A model generated the notes under the pieces. The model had not been told where the DNA came from, ran no database searches, and saw nothing but the letters and a program-made list of their open reading frames with translations. From Actinomycetes bacterium (GTDB taxonomy: Bacteria; Actinomycetota; Acidimicrobiia; Acidimicrobiales; SZUA-35): DNA of 41,113 nt. Made by a program: the position numbers and the translations under genes. The stretch lies in assembly GCA_024227975.1 (NCBI GenBank), contig JAAETV010000357.1:1-41113 (forward strand), given 5' to 3'. The stretch's first letter is position 1, and every line of letters starts with the position of its first letter. Below, in pieces: positions 1 through 8,550 of the stretch.

Positions 1-333
1 ATCACCAGCGTGGCCGGCGATCGTGGGCGGCGCTCGAACTATGTCTACGGATCGGCCAAGGCCATGGTCTCGACCCTGCTCGACGGGCTGCGGATTCGAC
101 TGGCGCCGAGCGGGGTGCACGTGATCGATATCCGCCCCGGGTTTGTCGACACTCCCATGACGGCCGAGTTCGACAAGGGGATCTTGTGGGCGAAGCCGGC
201 GGCGGTGGCCAACCGCGCTGTGAAGGCCATCGACGGGTCTAGGAACACTGTCTACACGCCTGCTTTCTGGAGGCTGATCATGGGCGTGGTCCGATCGATC
301 CCATACCCGGTCTTCAAGCGGCTCCCCTTGTGA
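1..333 (+). CDS. DprE2-like short-chain dehydrogenase/reductase, 3' part
   Basis: The gene enters from the left edge, so its start and Rossmann motif are outside the window. The visible 110 residues begin inside the catalytic region. A Ser near residue 3 and a Tyr16-x-x-x-Lys20 pair (YGSAK) form the SDR active site, followed by the conserved PGFVDTPM turn. The SVAG-RRSNYVYGSAKA stretch and the C-terminal segment ending in IPYPVFKRLPL resemble DprE2, the NADH-dependent 2'-keto reductase that works with DprE1 to turn decaprenylphosphoryl-ribose into decaprenylphosphoryl-arabinose. The next gene starts within its stop codon and encodes a GT-C-type membrane protein, a context also seen around mycobacterial dprE1-dprE2-aftA. 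SDR membership is certain. The DprE2 assignment rests on recalled similarity and neighbourhood. Confidence 0.85.
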   Translation: MTSVAGDRGRRSNYVYGSAKAMVSTLLDGLRIRLAPSGVHVIDIRPGFVDTPMTAEFDKGILWAKPAAVANRAVKAIDGSRNTVYTPAFWRLIMGVVRSIPYPVFKRLPL

Positions 334-2231
334 ACCGGTCGCTGGTGATGAAGCCGGGGCTCGGCCTCTGGTTGGGATTTGTCGCCCTGGCCCTGGCCAC
401 ATTGTTCAACTGGACCCACAACGACTGGTTCCCGGTGACCGGTGACGAGCCCCACTATCTCGTTATGGCTGACGCCATCATCCACGACCACAGCTTCGAG
501 CAGAGCGCTGCCTACCAGCGCGAGTTCGACAGCCATGCCATATACCCCTCGGGGCTGGCTCCGCCCGGGAGCGCCGTTGGCTCGTCGACCACCCACGCCG
601 TCGACGGCCCGAATGGTCTGTACAACGTGCACAATGTCGGCCTTCCGGTCCTCGTCTCGATCCCATTCCTGGTGGCCGGGGCCAACGGGGTGAAGGTCTT
701 CCTGGTCATGGCGACGAGCCTGATCGTCGCCCTGGCCTGGAGGTGGTCGGCCTTCTTCACCGACTCGACCAAGGCCCGGTCCCTGGCTGTTGTCGCCGTC
801 GGTTGCGGTGCACCCTTTCTGGCTGGAGGGAATCAGATCTATCCCGATCTGCTGGCCGGAATCATCGCCCTCTACGCCGGGCTTCGGCTGATGACACTCT
901 GCGAAACCGACGAGCTCCGCTACTCACCCAGGGCGTCGCTGGTGATGGCGCTGCCGGTGGCGACTGCGGTTGCTTTCTTGCCCTGGCTCCAGATCAAGTT
1001 CGCGGCGGCCGCCGTCATCTTGTCCGGTGGGTTGGCCGTCGGCGCCTACCTCAAGACAAGGGACCCGGTGCAGGCCGCCGTCTATCCCATTGTGACCGCA
1101 GTCTCTGGTCTGATGCTGGGGGCCTACAACCTCTGGGCCTTCGGGCAGTTCTTCGGCCCCTACGAGGACGGGGCATTGGAGTACAGCAGCCATTCGTTGA
1201 TGGTGTTGTTCGGTCTCCATCTCGACCGCTTCCAAGGCATCTTCATCCAGAACCCTGCCTACCTCTTGGCCGTCGCCTTCCTCGTTCCCTTCGTTCGCCG
1301 CTATCGGTTGGTAGGGGTGGTGCTGTTGGTGACCTACGCCAGCTTCGTCGTGCCGAACGCTCTGCATCCCAACTGGTATGGGGGTGCCTCCTTCGCCGGC
1401 AGGTTCGCCTGGTCGGGTGCGGTCACCGTCGTGCCGCTGGCCGTCTACGGCACTATCCGCTTGGTGGAGAGGGCCAGGATCGGAACCTATCTCGCCCTCG
1501 GCTTCATCGCCGTCAACGCCTCGACCTATGCCACCTTCACTTTCAATCGGTTCGACTTCTACAACCGGGCCTACAACATCGATGCCCCCGGATTGTGGCT
1601 GTCGTCCTACCCATCATTCCACGGCGCCATCGCCGGGTTCTTGCCTGCCCTCTACGATCCCCGCTTCGCCTACCGGTATCTGGTCAATGCCGGCTACATC
1701 CTCTTCGTGGCCGGCGTCGCCGCCTGGGGGTGGCGCTATCGAGATGGCCGGTCGACCGAGTTCCTACGTACGTTGTGGGTACTCACTGGGGTCGCAGCTG
1801 TCTTCGTCGTGGCGGCCGCTGTGACCACCGACCACACCGACAAGCCGGCCGTGTGGGCCGCATCGGAACTACCGTCTCAAATCGGTGTGATCGACGGGGA
1901 GTCACGGCGAGCCGGTGAGTCCGATGGCCCAGGTTTCCTCAGCCACGGTCCCTATTTGAACCTGCTCAGAGGTTCCTATAGCTACGCCGTCAGCCTTATC
2001 GGCGAGGGCAACGCCGGTGAGCAGCTGGGCTATGTTGACATCTTCGCCAGCCCATCGGGGACCCAACTCGCCCTTATCCCGATCGAGCCCGGGGCGGGGG
2101 AGATGAGGCTGGACGGGACGTTCACCGTGCCCGACGATCTCTCCGGAAGCGCGGTCGAGGTCCGAACCTACTTCGCCGGCACCGGCGACCTCATCGTCCG
2201 TTCCATCGAGCTCCAACCAATCAGCAACTGA
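330..2231 (+). CDS. GT-C-like multi-pass membrane glycosyltransferase candidate
   Basis: A 633-residue protein that starts with GTG overlapping the TGA of the upstream reductase gene (GTGA), so the two are probably translationally coupled. It has roughly 10-12 hydrophobic segments between residues 9 and 490, then a hydrophilic C-terminal domain of about 140 residues. After the first membrane segment comes GDEPHY (38-43), an acidic motif in the first outer loop typical of polyprenyl-phosphate-sugar-dependent GT-C enzymes (ArnT/PMT/GT39-like). The likely role is moving a sugar from a lipid carrier onto an envelope glycan or protein on the outer face of the membrane. The coupling to a DprE2-like gene suggests a decaprenylphosphoryl pentose donor. 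Acceptor and exact family are unknown, and no close homolog is recognised. Confidence 0.8.
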   Translation: MNRSLVMKPGLGLWLGFVALALATLFNWTHNDWFPVTGDEPHYLVMADAIIHDHSFEQSAAYQREFDSHAIYPSGLAPPGSAVGSSTTHAVDGPNGLYNVHNVGLPVLVSIPFLVAGANGVKVFLVMATSLIVALAWRWSAFFTDSTKARSLAVVAVGCGAPFLAGGNQIYPDLLAGIIALYAGLRLMTLCETDELRYSPRASLVMALPVATAVAFLPWLQIKFAAAAVILSGGLAVGAYLKTRDPVQAAVYPIVTAVSGLMLGAYNLWAFGQFFGPYEDGALEYSSHSLMVLFGLHLDRFQGIFIQNPAYLLAVAFLVPFVRRYRLVGVVLLVTYASFVVPNALHPNWYGGASFAGRFAWSGAVTVVPLAVYGTIRLVERARIGTYLALGFIAVNASTYATFTFNRFDFYNRAYNIDAPGLWLSSYPSFHGAIAGFLPALYDPRFAYRYLVNAGYILFVAGVAAWGWRYRDGRSTEFLRTLWVLTGVAAVFVVAAAVTTDHTDKPAVWAASELPSQIGVIDGESRRAGESDGPGFLSHGPYLNLLRGSYSYAVSLIGEGNAGEQLGYVDIFASPSGTQLALIPIEPGAGEMRLDGTFTVPDDLSGSAVEVRTYFAGTGDLIVRSIELQPISN

Positions 2232-2353
2232 TCGGTGGCTCCCGCCGTCGATGTGGCGGATCTGATCGGGACCAGGCCAGGTCCCTTGTCACCGGCGCCC
2301 CGGTTTTGACCGTTCAGCTAATAGATTGCTGGTTTCCGCTCAGGAGCGACTTC

Positions 2354-2359
2354 AGGAGG
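2354..2359 (+). promoter_or_regulatory. Ribosome binding site deciding the ABC ATPase start
   Basis: AGGAGG lies 6 bases before ATG 2366. It supports that ATG over the in-frame upstream GTG-type starts near 2306, which lack such a site. Confidence 0.8.
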
Positions 2360-2365
2360 GAACCA

Positions 2366-3139
2366 ATGACTGACACCCAGCCAACGACCGACCCCACCCC
2401 GGCCGGCCCAGCACCCACGGCCGCGGCTCATGCAGTTGAAGCCTCCAAGGTCTACGGCTCTGGTGACACCGAGGTCCATGCCTTGCGTGACGTTTCGGTC
2501 CAATTCGAGGCGGGTCGCTTCACCTCCATCATGGGCCCGTCGGGCTCGGGCAAGTCGACTTTGATGCAGTGCATGGCTGGCCTCGATCGCCTCACTTCGG
2601 GCGAAGCCTTCATCGGTGACCAGGCCCTTTCGTCCCTCACCGACAAGGCCCTCACCACCATCCGCCGGGAGAAGATCGGATTCGTCTTCCAGGCCTACAA
2701 CCTCATACCCACCCTGACGGCCAGGGAGAACATCACCCTCCCCCTCGACCTGGCCGGCTCCAAAGGCGACCACGCCTGGATCGACGAAGTAATCGACACC
2801 GTCGGCCTCGTCGACCGCCAGCACCACCGGCCCAGCGAGTTGTCGGGTGGTCAGCAGCAGCGAGTGGCGGTGGCCCGCGCCCTGGCCAGCCGGCCTGCCA
2901 TCATCTTCGGCGACGAGCCAACCGGCAATCTCGACTCCGTTACCAGTAGCGAGATTCTCGACTTCCTGCGGCGAGCGGTTGACACCTTCGGCCAAACAAT
3001 AGTGATGGTCACCCACGACCCGAACACCGCCGCCTACAGCGACCGGGTCCTGTTCCTGGGCGACGGCCGGATCGTCGACGAGCTGTCTGACCCCACGGCC
3101 GATTCGATCTACGCCACCATGCGGGCGCTGGGAGACTGA
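2366..3139 (+). CDS. ABC transporter ATP-binding protein, MacB/LolD type
   Basis: A 257-residue ATPase. The ATG at 2366 is chosen because of the AGGAGG just before it. Walker A is GPSGSGKST (57-65), followed by a Q-loop (FVFQAYNLIP, about 107-116), the signature LSGGQQQ (159-165), Walker B with the catalytic Glu in FGDEPTGNLD (181-190), and a switch His in VTHD. The DEPTGNLD and FQAYNL variants are typical of the MacB/LolD/FtsE group that drives FtsX-like permeases. The permease gene follows after three bases, so the two form one operon. The subfamily uses ATP to drive mechanical transmembrane motion for export of peptides, lipoproteins or antibiotics. The substrate cannot be read from the sequence. 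Confidence 0.95.
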   Translation: MTDTQPTTDPTPAGPAPTAAAHAVEASKVYGSGDTEVHALRDVSVQFEAGRFTSIMGPSGSGKSTLMQCMAGLDRLTSGEAFIGDQALSSLTDKALTTIRREKIGFVFQAYNLIPTLTARENITLPLDLAGSKGDHAWIDEVIDTVGLVDRQHHRPSELSGGQQQRVAVARALASRPAIIFGDEPTGNLDSVTSSEILDFLRRAVDTFGQTIVMVTHDPNTAAYSDRVLFLGDGRIVDELSDPTADSIYATMRALGD

Positions 3140-3142
3140 GCC

Positions 3143-5683
3143 ATGTTGAAGGCCAGCTTCAAATCCATCCGCGGTCACCTGGGCCGAGTGATCGCCACAG
3201 CATCAGCCGTAGTTCTCGGCATCTCATTCCTGGCCGGCACCCTGATCTTCACCGACTCGGTTCAGCGAGCGTTCGATGACCTGTTCGCCACGGTGTTCGA
3301 GACAACCGACGCCCAAGTTCGCTCATCGGAGACGATCGATGTTGGCTTCGGGATCACAGTCAGAGCCCGAATCGACGAGTCGATCATGGCTGAGGTGGCT
3401 GCTGTTGAAGGGGTGGAAGCCGTCGACGGGTACGTTCAGGGCACGGCAACCATCATTGACGCTCAGGGTGAGCCCCTGGGCAATCCCGGTAATGGTCCGC
3501 CAACGCTTGGTTTCTCGTGGACCAACGACGATGAGCTGAACCAGTTCACGATCTCCGAAGGCCGGGGCCCGACTGCTCCCGGTGAGGTTGTACTGGATGA
3601 GACCTCGGCCGACACCGCTGGTTTGGCCATTGGCGATCAGGTCCAGATCCTCAGCACTGTTGGCAGTGAGACTTTTGCGTTGGTCGGGGTGGCCCGTTTT
3701 GGAAACTCGGGTTCGGTCGCGGGCGCCACCACAGCCATGTTCGAGCTATCCGAGGCTCAGCGCGTATTGGGGGCCGAAGGCAAGCTCGACGGGATCGCCA
3801 TCCGAGCCACCGAGGGGCTGAGCGAGCAAGAGGTAGCCGACAGGGTGGCCACCATCCTCAGTGGTGACACCGAGGTGATCACCGGCACCGAGGCCACCGA
3901 GGAGGCCCAGACCACCATCCGTGACGGGCTGAGCTTCTTCACGATCTTTCTGACCGCCTTCGCCGTGATCGCCATCTTCGTGTCGGCCTTCGTCATCACC
4001 AACACCTTCTCCATCCTCATTGCCCAACGGACCAGGGAGCTCGCCCTCTTTCGAGCCTTGGGTGCGGCCCGTGGTCAGGTCGTGGGCTCGGTGCTGGTCG
4101 AGGCAGTGGTAGTCGGCCTGATCGGATCAATCCTGGGTGTCGGACTCGGCATCGCCCTGTCCTACGGCCTGCGGGCCATGCTCGAAGGCTTCGGTCTGGA
4201 GCTGCCCTCGGGGGGCCTTGTCTTGTTGCCCCGGACCGTGATCGTCAGCCTGATCCTGGGTACGTTCGTTACGGTGGCCGCTGCCCTGCTCCCCGCCATC
4301 CGGGCCGCCCGGATCGCCCCCGTCGAGGCGCTGAGAGAATCGGCGGCCGAGCCCTGGCAGCGGAACAATGTTCGCCTTGCCGTTGGGCTCGTCATCTTGA
4401 TCCTGGGAGCGGTGGCAATCCTGTTCGGACTCTTGGTCCCCGAGATCGCTCTGGCTGGAGTCGGGGCCGGGGTCATGTTCATCGGGGTCTTCGTGCTCGG
4501 GCCCACTATCGCTCGGCCGTCGGCCCGGCTGCTGGGCAAGCCCATCGCGCTCAGCCGTGGCCCGATCGGCAGGCTGGCCCGCGACAACTCGATGCGCAAC
4601 CCCAAGCGGACGGCCCGCACGGCGTCGGCCCTGACGATCGGCGTGGCCCTGGTGGCCGGGGTGACGGTGCTTGCATCGTCCCTCCGTTCCTCGATCGAGG
4701 ACACGATCGGTGAGCAATTCGTCGGTGACTTCGCCATCGACTCCGGCTCGTTCGGTGTTGGGGGCGGGTTCAGCCCCAAGCTGACCGCTGAGCTTCAGGC
4801 TCTGCCCGAGGTCGACGTCGCCGCCGGTATCCGGGTCGGGATCGGCGAGGTCGAAGGCCAGGGTGATTTCTTGACGGTTGTCGACCCCACCGCGGCGTTC
4901 GAGCTGTTCGACATCGGTGTGATCGAAGGGACCCCAGCCGACCTGACCGACGACTCCATCTTCCTCCTCGATAGCAAGGCCGAAGATCTCGGCGTCGGGG
5001 TCGGCGATACCCTCTCGGTCCTCTTCCCCGATGGTATCGATCGAAGCCTGACGGTTACTGGCCTCTACACCGAGGAGGCTCTGGTTGGAAATCAGGTGAT
5101 CAACACCGGTCTCTATGAGTCGACGGGAGCTGAGCAACTCGATTTCGCCTCCTACGTGGGGTTGGCCGGCGGGGTCAGTATCGACGAAGCCCGGGTGGCC
5201 ATTTCCACAGCCGCCGAGGCATACCCCAACGCCACCGTCCAGGACCGCGACGAGTACATCGAGACCCAATCGGCCAGCCTCGATATCCTGCTCAACATGA
5301 TCTATGGCCTTCTTGGGTTGGCCATCATCATCGCCGCTTTCGGTATCGCCAACACCCTGCGTCTCTCGACTATCGAGCGGACGAGGGAGATCGGCTTGCT
5401 GCGCGCTGTTGGGATGAGCCGCTCTCAGGTTCAGGCCACCATCCGGTGGGAAGCCGTGATCACGGCCCTGTTCGGAGCCGTGCTCGGGGTGATAGTGGGG
5501 CTGTTCTTCGGCTACGCCATCATCTTCGCTCTGCGCGACGAGGGGGTGTCGACCTTCTCGGCACCCGTCGGTTCCTTGGCGGTGGTCGTGGTCCTCGCTG
5601 CTCTGGTTGGGCTGGTGGCTTCGATCATCCCATCCATCCGGGCCAGTCGTCTCAATATCCTCGAGGCTATTGCCACCGATTAG
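3143..5683 (+). CDS. FtsX-like ABC transporter permease (two FtsX units)
   Basis: An 846-residue membrane permease directly behind its ATPase. The order is an N-terminal membrane segment (about 15-35), a MacB-type periplasmic core region (about 50-240), and an FtsX block of three helices (about 265-395) ending in PAIRAARIAPVEALRE. A second unit follows: a helix at about 410-455, a signal-like helix after RNPKRTARTASAL, a second extracytoplasmic domain, and an FtsX block (about 715-840) ending in PSIRASRLNILEAI. Each FtsX block carries the ERTRE(I/L) or QRTREL coupling helix that contacts the ATPase. Two FtsX units in one chain are common in actinobacterial members and make the transporter a monomeric permease with two ATPases. 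Substrate unknown. Confidence 0.93.
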   Translation: MLKASFKSIRGHLGRVIATASAVVLGISFLAGTLIFTDSVQRAFDDLFATVFETTDAQVRSSETIDVGFGITVRARIDESIMAEVAAVEGVEAVDGYVQGTATIIDAQGEPLGNPGNGPPTLGFSWTNDDELNQFTISEGRGPTAPGEVVLDETSADTAGLAIGDQVQILSTVGSETFALVGVARFGNSGSVAGATTAMFELSEAQRVLGAEGKLDGIAIRATEGLSEQEVADRVATILSGDTEVITGTEATEEAQTTIRDGLSFFTIFLTAFAVIAIFVSAFVITNTFSILIAQRTRELALFRALGAARGQVVGSVLVEAVVVGLIGSILGVGLGIALSYGLRAMLEGFGLELPSGGLVLLPRTVIVSLILGTFVTVAAALLPAIRAARIAPVEALRESAAEPWQRNNVRLAVGLVILILGAVAILFGLLVPEIALAGVGAGVMFIGVFVLGPTIARPSARLLGKPIALSRGPIGRLARDNSMRNPKRTARTASALTIGVALVAGVTVLASSLRSSIEDTIGEQFVGDFAIDSGSFGVGGGFSPKLTAELQALPEVDVAAGIRVGIGEVEGQGDFLTVVDPTAAFELFDIGVIEGTPADLTDDSIFLLDSKAEDLGVGVGDTLSVLFPDGIDRSLTVTGLYTEEALVGNQVINTGLYESTGAEQLDFASYVGLAGGVSIDEARVAISTAAEAYPNATVQDRDEYIETQSASLDILLNMIYGLLGLAIIIAAFGIANTLRLSTIERTREIGLLRAVGMSRSQVQATIRWEAVITALFGAVLGVIVGLFFGYAIIFALRDEGVSTFSAPVGSLAVVVVLAALVGLVASIIPSIRASRLNILEAIATD

Positions 5684-5715
5684 GGGCGATACCGAGAATC
5701 GGTTGCTGAGCGCTT

Positions 5716-6981
5716 CTAACTGGAGGGCGGTGGGCCGAAGATGAACTCCACCCGTCGGTTCAGCGCCTTGCCTTCATCAGTATCGTTGGGGGCGATCGGG
5801 TCGGTCTCGCCGGCCCCGATTGCCTGCAACCGATCGGGCGAGATCCCAGCCGCTTCGAGGTAGGCAACTACCGAAGCAGCTCGGGCTTCGCTCAACGCCA
5901 TGTTGTAGGCATCAGGCCCGCTGGAATCGGTGTGGCCCTCGACAATCATGAAGATCGAGATGTCCCGAGCCATGACCGCCGCTCCGATATTGAGGACCTG
6001 GGCTGCTTGCTCGGTGAGCGCCGTCGAGTCGACCGCGAACCCAACGCCTCCCTGCAAGGTCCCTGACAGGACCCCATTGACCACCTGGACCTCATACTTG
6101 GGGAATGGGAGGAAGAGCTGGAAGACTCCTGGCATCGTGTACATCCAGAACGAGACGTAGGTGTCTTCGTTGATCGTGAGCTCACTGGTCACGCTCTCGG
6201 CTCCGTAAGCGGCCGCCGCCGCCCCTATAAGGCTCTGGCGAATCCCCTCAGACGGCACGAACCCCTCCAGAGCAATCTTGCCGTTGCCGACCTCGACGTA
6301 GAACTCGGGAGGGGTCAGGTCGGTGATGGTCTGGCCGACGATCTCGACTGGCATCCCGCTCAGGAGCGTCAACGCACCCTCCAATCGGGCCAGGTACAGA
6401 GGATTCGGTGACCGCGCCGTCAACTGCACCTCACCGTCGGCTACAAGAATCGTGCCATCGGTAACGCTGGGGAGAAGTCCGATGAGGCGTGGGCTTGTCT
6501 GGAGCCAGGGGACCGATCCCAACGTCTCGTCGACCTCGATGTCGGACTCGACGAAAGGGGCGTAGGACAGCTCGGCTGCTGCCAGCAAGGCGCTGGCAGT
6601 CTCCTGGTCGGGCACTCGGCCGGACAGTCGAAACAACCCTGGCCCGGGACCGGCGTCCAGATTCAAGGTGGCTTCGACGAACGCTCCATCTGGCTGGCTC
6701 AGGGTTGGGAGCTCGGTGGCATCGGTGGAAGTGGCGCTACTGGTTGGTGACGCCGGATCTTGCTCGGTGGCTGTCGTCACAGTCGCTTCCTGGGCTTCCT
6801 CTTCTGGCTCAGTGGTCAAGCCGGCGCCGCTGGCATCGTTCACGGACCCATCGTCGGTGAGGAAGACAAAGGCCATGAAGCTCAATCCGAACAACGTGAT
6901 CGCCAGTAGACCCAGAACGACTGGATGCAGCAGGATGCTGCGCTCGTGCTCGCCAACGTTGCCCTCAGTGCGATGTTTCAC
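5716..6981 (-). CDS. Single-pass OmpA-domain protein, ArfA-like
   Basis: An approximately 421-residue protein on the minus strand, convergent with the ABC operon. I prefer the GTG at 6981, preceded by AAGGCGGG at about 5 bases. An ATG at 7014 is also in frame but lacks a visible ribosome site. One membrane helix follows the start (SILLHPVVLGLLAITLFGLS region), then a low-complexity Thr/Glu/Ser linker, a BON-like repeat region in the middle, and an OmpA C-terminal domain in the last 110 residues. That domain has the peptidoglycan-contact motif EGHTDSSGPDAYNMALSEARA and ends NRRVEFIF. The layout matches mycobacterial ArfA (Rv0899: one helix, BON-like domain, OmpA domain). A role in anchoring the membrane to peptidoglycan is likely; a pore is not implied. 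Confidence 0.88.
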   Translation of the reverse strand: MKHRTEGNVGEHERSILLHPVVLGLLAITLFGLSFMAFVFLTDDGSVNDASGAGLTTEPEEEAQEATVTTATEQDPASPTSSATSTDATELPTLSQPDGAFVEATLNLDAGPGPGLFRLSGRVPDQETASALLAAAELSYAPFVESDIEVDETLGSVPWLQTSPRLIGLLPSVTDGTILVADGEVQLTARSPNPLYLARLEGALTLLSGMPVEIVGQTITDLTPPEFYVEVGNGKIALEGFVPSEGIRQSLIGAAAAAYGAESVTSELTINEDTYVSFWMYTMPGVFQLFLPFPKYEVQVVNGVLSGTLQGGVGFAVDSTALTEQAAQVLNIGAAVMARDISIFMIVEGHTDSSGPDAYNMALSEARAASVVAYLEAAGISPDRLQAIGAGETDPIAPNDTDEGKALNRRVEFIFGPPPSS

Positions 6982-7073
6982 CCGGTACCCGCCTTGCCGC
7001 CTGTGTACTACCATACGACGGCTGGCGCAGGTCCACTATGGATCGTGCGGCCAGGTCTCTGGAGGGCGGTCCG

Positions 7074-7385
7074 GTGAGCACCAAAGACGCGAATGAAGTC
7101 GAGCCACTTCCTACCTGGGCCGGACGAGCGCGCCACGATCGTGAATGGCAGTCGCTGGTAGGGGAGGTGGCAGCGGACGGTGAGGACACCGGCCCCGCGG
7201 ATCCTGGTTCGACGAGCATCTTCGGCGATGACCGTGCCGCCATGATGGCTTCCCGGGTCGAGCAGGACTATGTGGTCGTTGATAAGCGAAGCTCGACGAG
7301 GCGCGTGTTCGTGGTGCTGCTAGCCGTTGTCGCCCTGTCTGTAGCGGCCGGGCTTCTGGCCGGCTATGTCTACACCGCGGTGTGA
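7074..7385 (+). CDS. Small single-pass membrane protein, function unknown
   Basis: A 103-residue protein. The GTG at 7074 is preceded by GGAGGG (7061-7066) at 7 bases, which favours it over the in-frame ATG at 7038. The first 70 residues are polar and charged. One C-terminal hydrophobic helix (VFVVLLAVVALSVAAGLLAGYVYTAV) follows a basic stretch (KRSSTRR), so the tail would sit in the membrane with the N-terminus in the cytoplasm. It is divergent from the OmpA-domain gene, and its start lies within 100 bases of that gene's start, so the two may share regulation. No family was recognised. Confidence 0.7.
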   Translation: MSTKDANEVEPLPTWAGRARHDREWQSLVGEVAADGEDTGPADPGSTSIFGDDRAAMMASRVEQDYVVVDKRSSTRRVFVVLLAVVALSVAAGLLAGYVYTAV

Positions 7386-7457
7386 TCCGACCAGGCGAGC
7401 AGAACTCGTTGCGTTGGGCCCTACCTGAGCCCCGTTTGCTGAGAGTCAACTAGCCGA

Positions 7458-8009
7458 ATGTGGGGGGCGTCGATTGGATGGGCCTTGTTGCTCGTTGCTC
7501 TGTGCTCCGGGTGTTCGGACTCGCCCCGAATCGTGGCTCCACCGGACCTCGAACCTGAAGTGGTGGCCTCACCAGAGCCGATTGTGTTCGCTTCGGGCAC
7601 AGTGAGGTGGGGATCGGGGCAGATGGATCGGTTCGACTATGAGGTCGAAGAGATACGTGGTTTCGCAACGTCTGTCACCTTGCGAGCATCGGCTGACAAC
7701 AAGATCAGCATGCGCAGTGCGTCCCCCGTCGACAGCCAGGATCTCTTGTGGCTAGGAATGATCGTGTTCAGCGACGACGCGCCCCCCTTTGTATTCGGCG
7801 GTGTCGATGCCAGCGTCGATCAGGCCACTCTCATCAACACCACTGGTGAGGAGATACCCCTCGAGCTCATCGCCCTCGAAGGTCGAGACTGGTTGCTCTT
7901 CACCCAGGAGCTTCCCGTCTCCTGGGCCACGAACGGTGAGGTTGACTTTGAAGCCGTAGCCACCAGTGGCAACCTCGAGCTAGCCCGAGAACAAGTCACA
8001 TCCCTCTGA
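7458..8009 (+). CDS. Putative lipoprotein, function unknown
   Basis: A 183-residue protein with a short hydrophobic N-terminus (SIGWALLLVALC) followed by SGC, with Cys19 as a plausible lipidation site. The lipobox is imperfect because position -3 is Cys and not Leu. The mature part is beta-rich, acidic and without further cysteines. It follows the small membrane protein gene by 72 bases on the same strand and precedes a hairpin shared with the convergent gene. Export and anchoring on the outer membrane face are inferred from the signal. No domain was recognised. Confidence 0.7.
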   Translation: MWGASIGWALLLVALCSGCSDSPRIVAPPDLEPEVVASPEPIVFASGTVRWGSGQMDRFDYEVEEIRGFATSVTLRASADNKISMRSASPVDSQDLLWLGMIVFSDDAPPFVFGGVDASVDQATLINTTGEEIPLELIALEGRDWLLFTQELPVSWATNGEVDFEAVATSGNLELAREQVTSL

Positions 8010-8023
8010 GGTATCGCGGGCCC

Positions 8024-8055
8024 GCTCCCCTCTGCGATCCTCGTCAGCGGGGAGC
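8024..8055. terminator. Hairpin between convergent genes
   Basis: GCTCCCC (8024-8030) and GGGGAGC (8049-8055) are exact reverse complements around an 18-base loop. A GCGGGCCCGC palindrome lies immediately to the left. The hairpin overlaps the stop of the minus-strand gene ending at 8044. There is no clear T run on either side, so terminator function is only likely. Confidence 0.4.
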
Positions 8056-8502
8056 ACCCTTGTGCCTCTCGCAGCCGACGGTCTCCTTGGCCAGATGTAG
8101 CTGCTGTTGGCGGTGGGGGGAGAGCCGGTCGACCACGTCGGAAAGGACTTCGGCCGCGAGGGCATACTGGGCCAGTCGGACCACGGCAGCCTTCGTCTCC
8201 TTCACCGCCTGTGTAGCCTCACCCTCGACTATCCGGTGATCGGACCATGGCTGCTTGGTCACGGCCCGCTCGATCCGTTTGAATGCTGAATCCAGGTATT
8301 GGTCGCGTTCAGCATTGATCGCAACCTGCATCAGTGATGCCTGCAATCCAGCCAACCGAATAGGCGGAAGCCGACGCTCATGGCCGGCCGCCCACCTCTC
8401 CGCATCCCATCGAGTGAGTGAGTCGACCGACTCGATGACAGTCTTCTCCGAGAATAGCCAGACCTCTTCAGCTTCCAGAGTTGGATTGGGTGCGGTGCTC
8501 AT
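8044..8502 (-). CDS. Unrecognised 152-residue protein trailing the Wadjet operon
   Basis: The ATG at 8502 has AAGGAG upstream (9-base spacer) and begins 48 bases after the jetD stop on the same strand, so co-transcription with jetABCD is likely. The protein is mostly helical and rich in Glu, Arg and Ala, with no signal, membrane segment or cysteine cluster. It has a central run (MQVAINAERDQYLDSAFKRIERAV) followed by a charged stretch and a C-terminal run of Gln/His/Arg. The helices could form a small bundle. Canonical type I Wadjet has four genes, so this is either a local accessory gene or an unrelated passenger. I do not recognise a family and assign no function. Confidence 0.75.
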   Translation of the reverse strand: MSTAPNPTLEAEEVWLFSEKTVIESVDSLTRWDAERWAAGHERRLPPIRLAGLQASLMQVAINAERDQYLDSAFKRIERAVTKQPWSDHRIVEGEATQAVKETKAAVVRLAQYALAAEVLSDVVDRLSPHRQQQLHLAKETVGCERHKGAPR

Positions 8503-8550
8503 CTCACGTCACTCCTTCCCCAGCCAGTCTGCCCCGCCCTGCTCTGAGGA

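Noticed and set aside
743..1918. Long plus-strand ORF of 391 codons inside the GT-C gene
   Set aside because: It is an Arg-rich alternative frame of a GC-rich gene with clear membrane-protein coding in the other frame, and it has no ribosome site.
2306..2334. TTGACC at 2306 as a -35 box for the ABC operon
   Set aside because: The only TANNNT match (2322-2327) is about 10 bases away, too close for a sigma-70 promoter.
4127..5269. 380-codon minus-strand ORF across the FtsX permease
   Set aside because: Shadow frame; the composition (Gly, Asp, Glu and Gln rich) reflects the reverse strand of the permease, and no family is recognisable.
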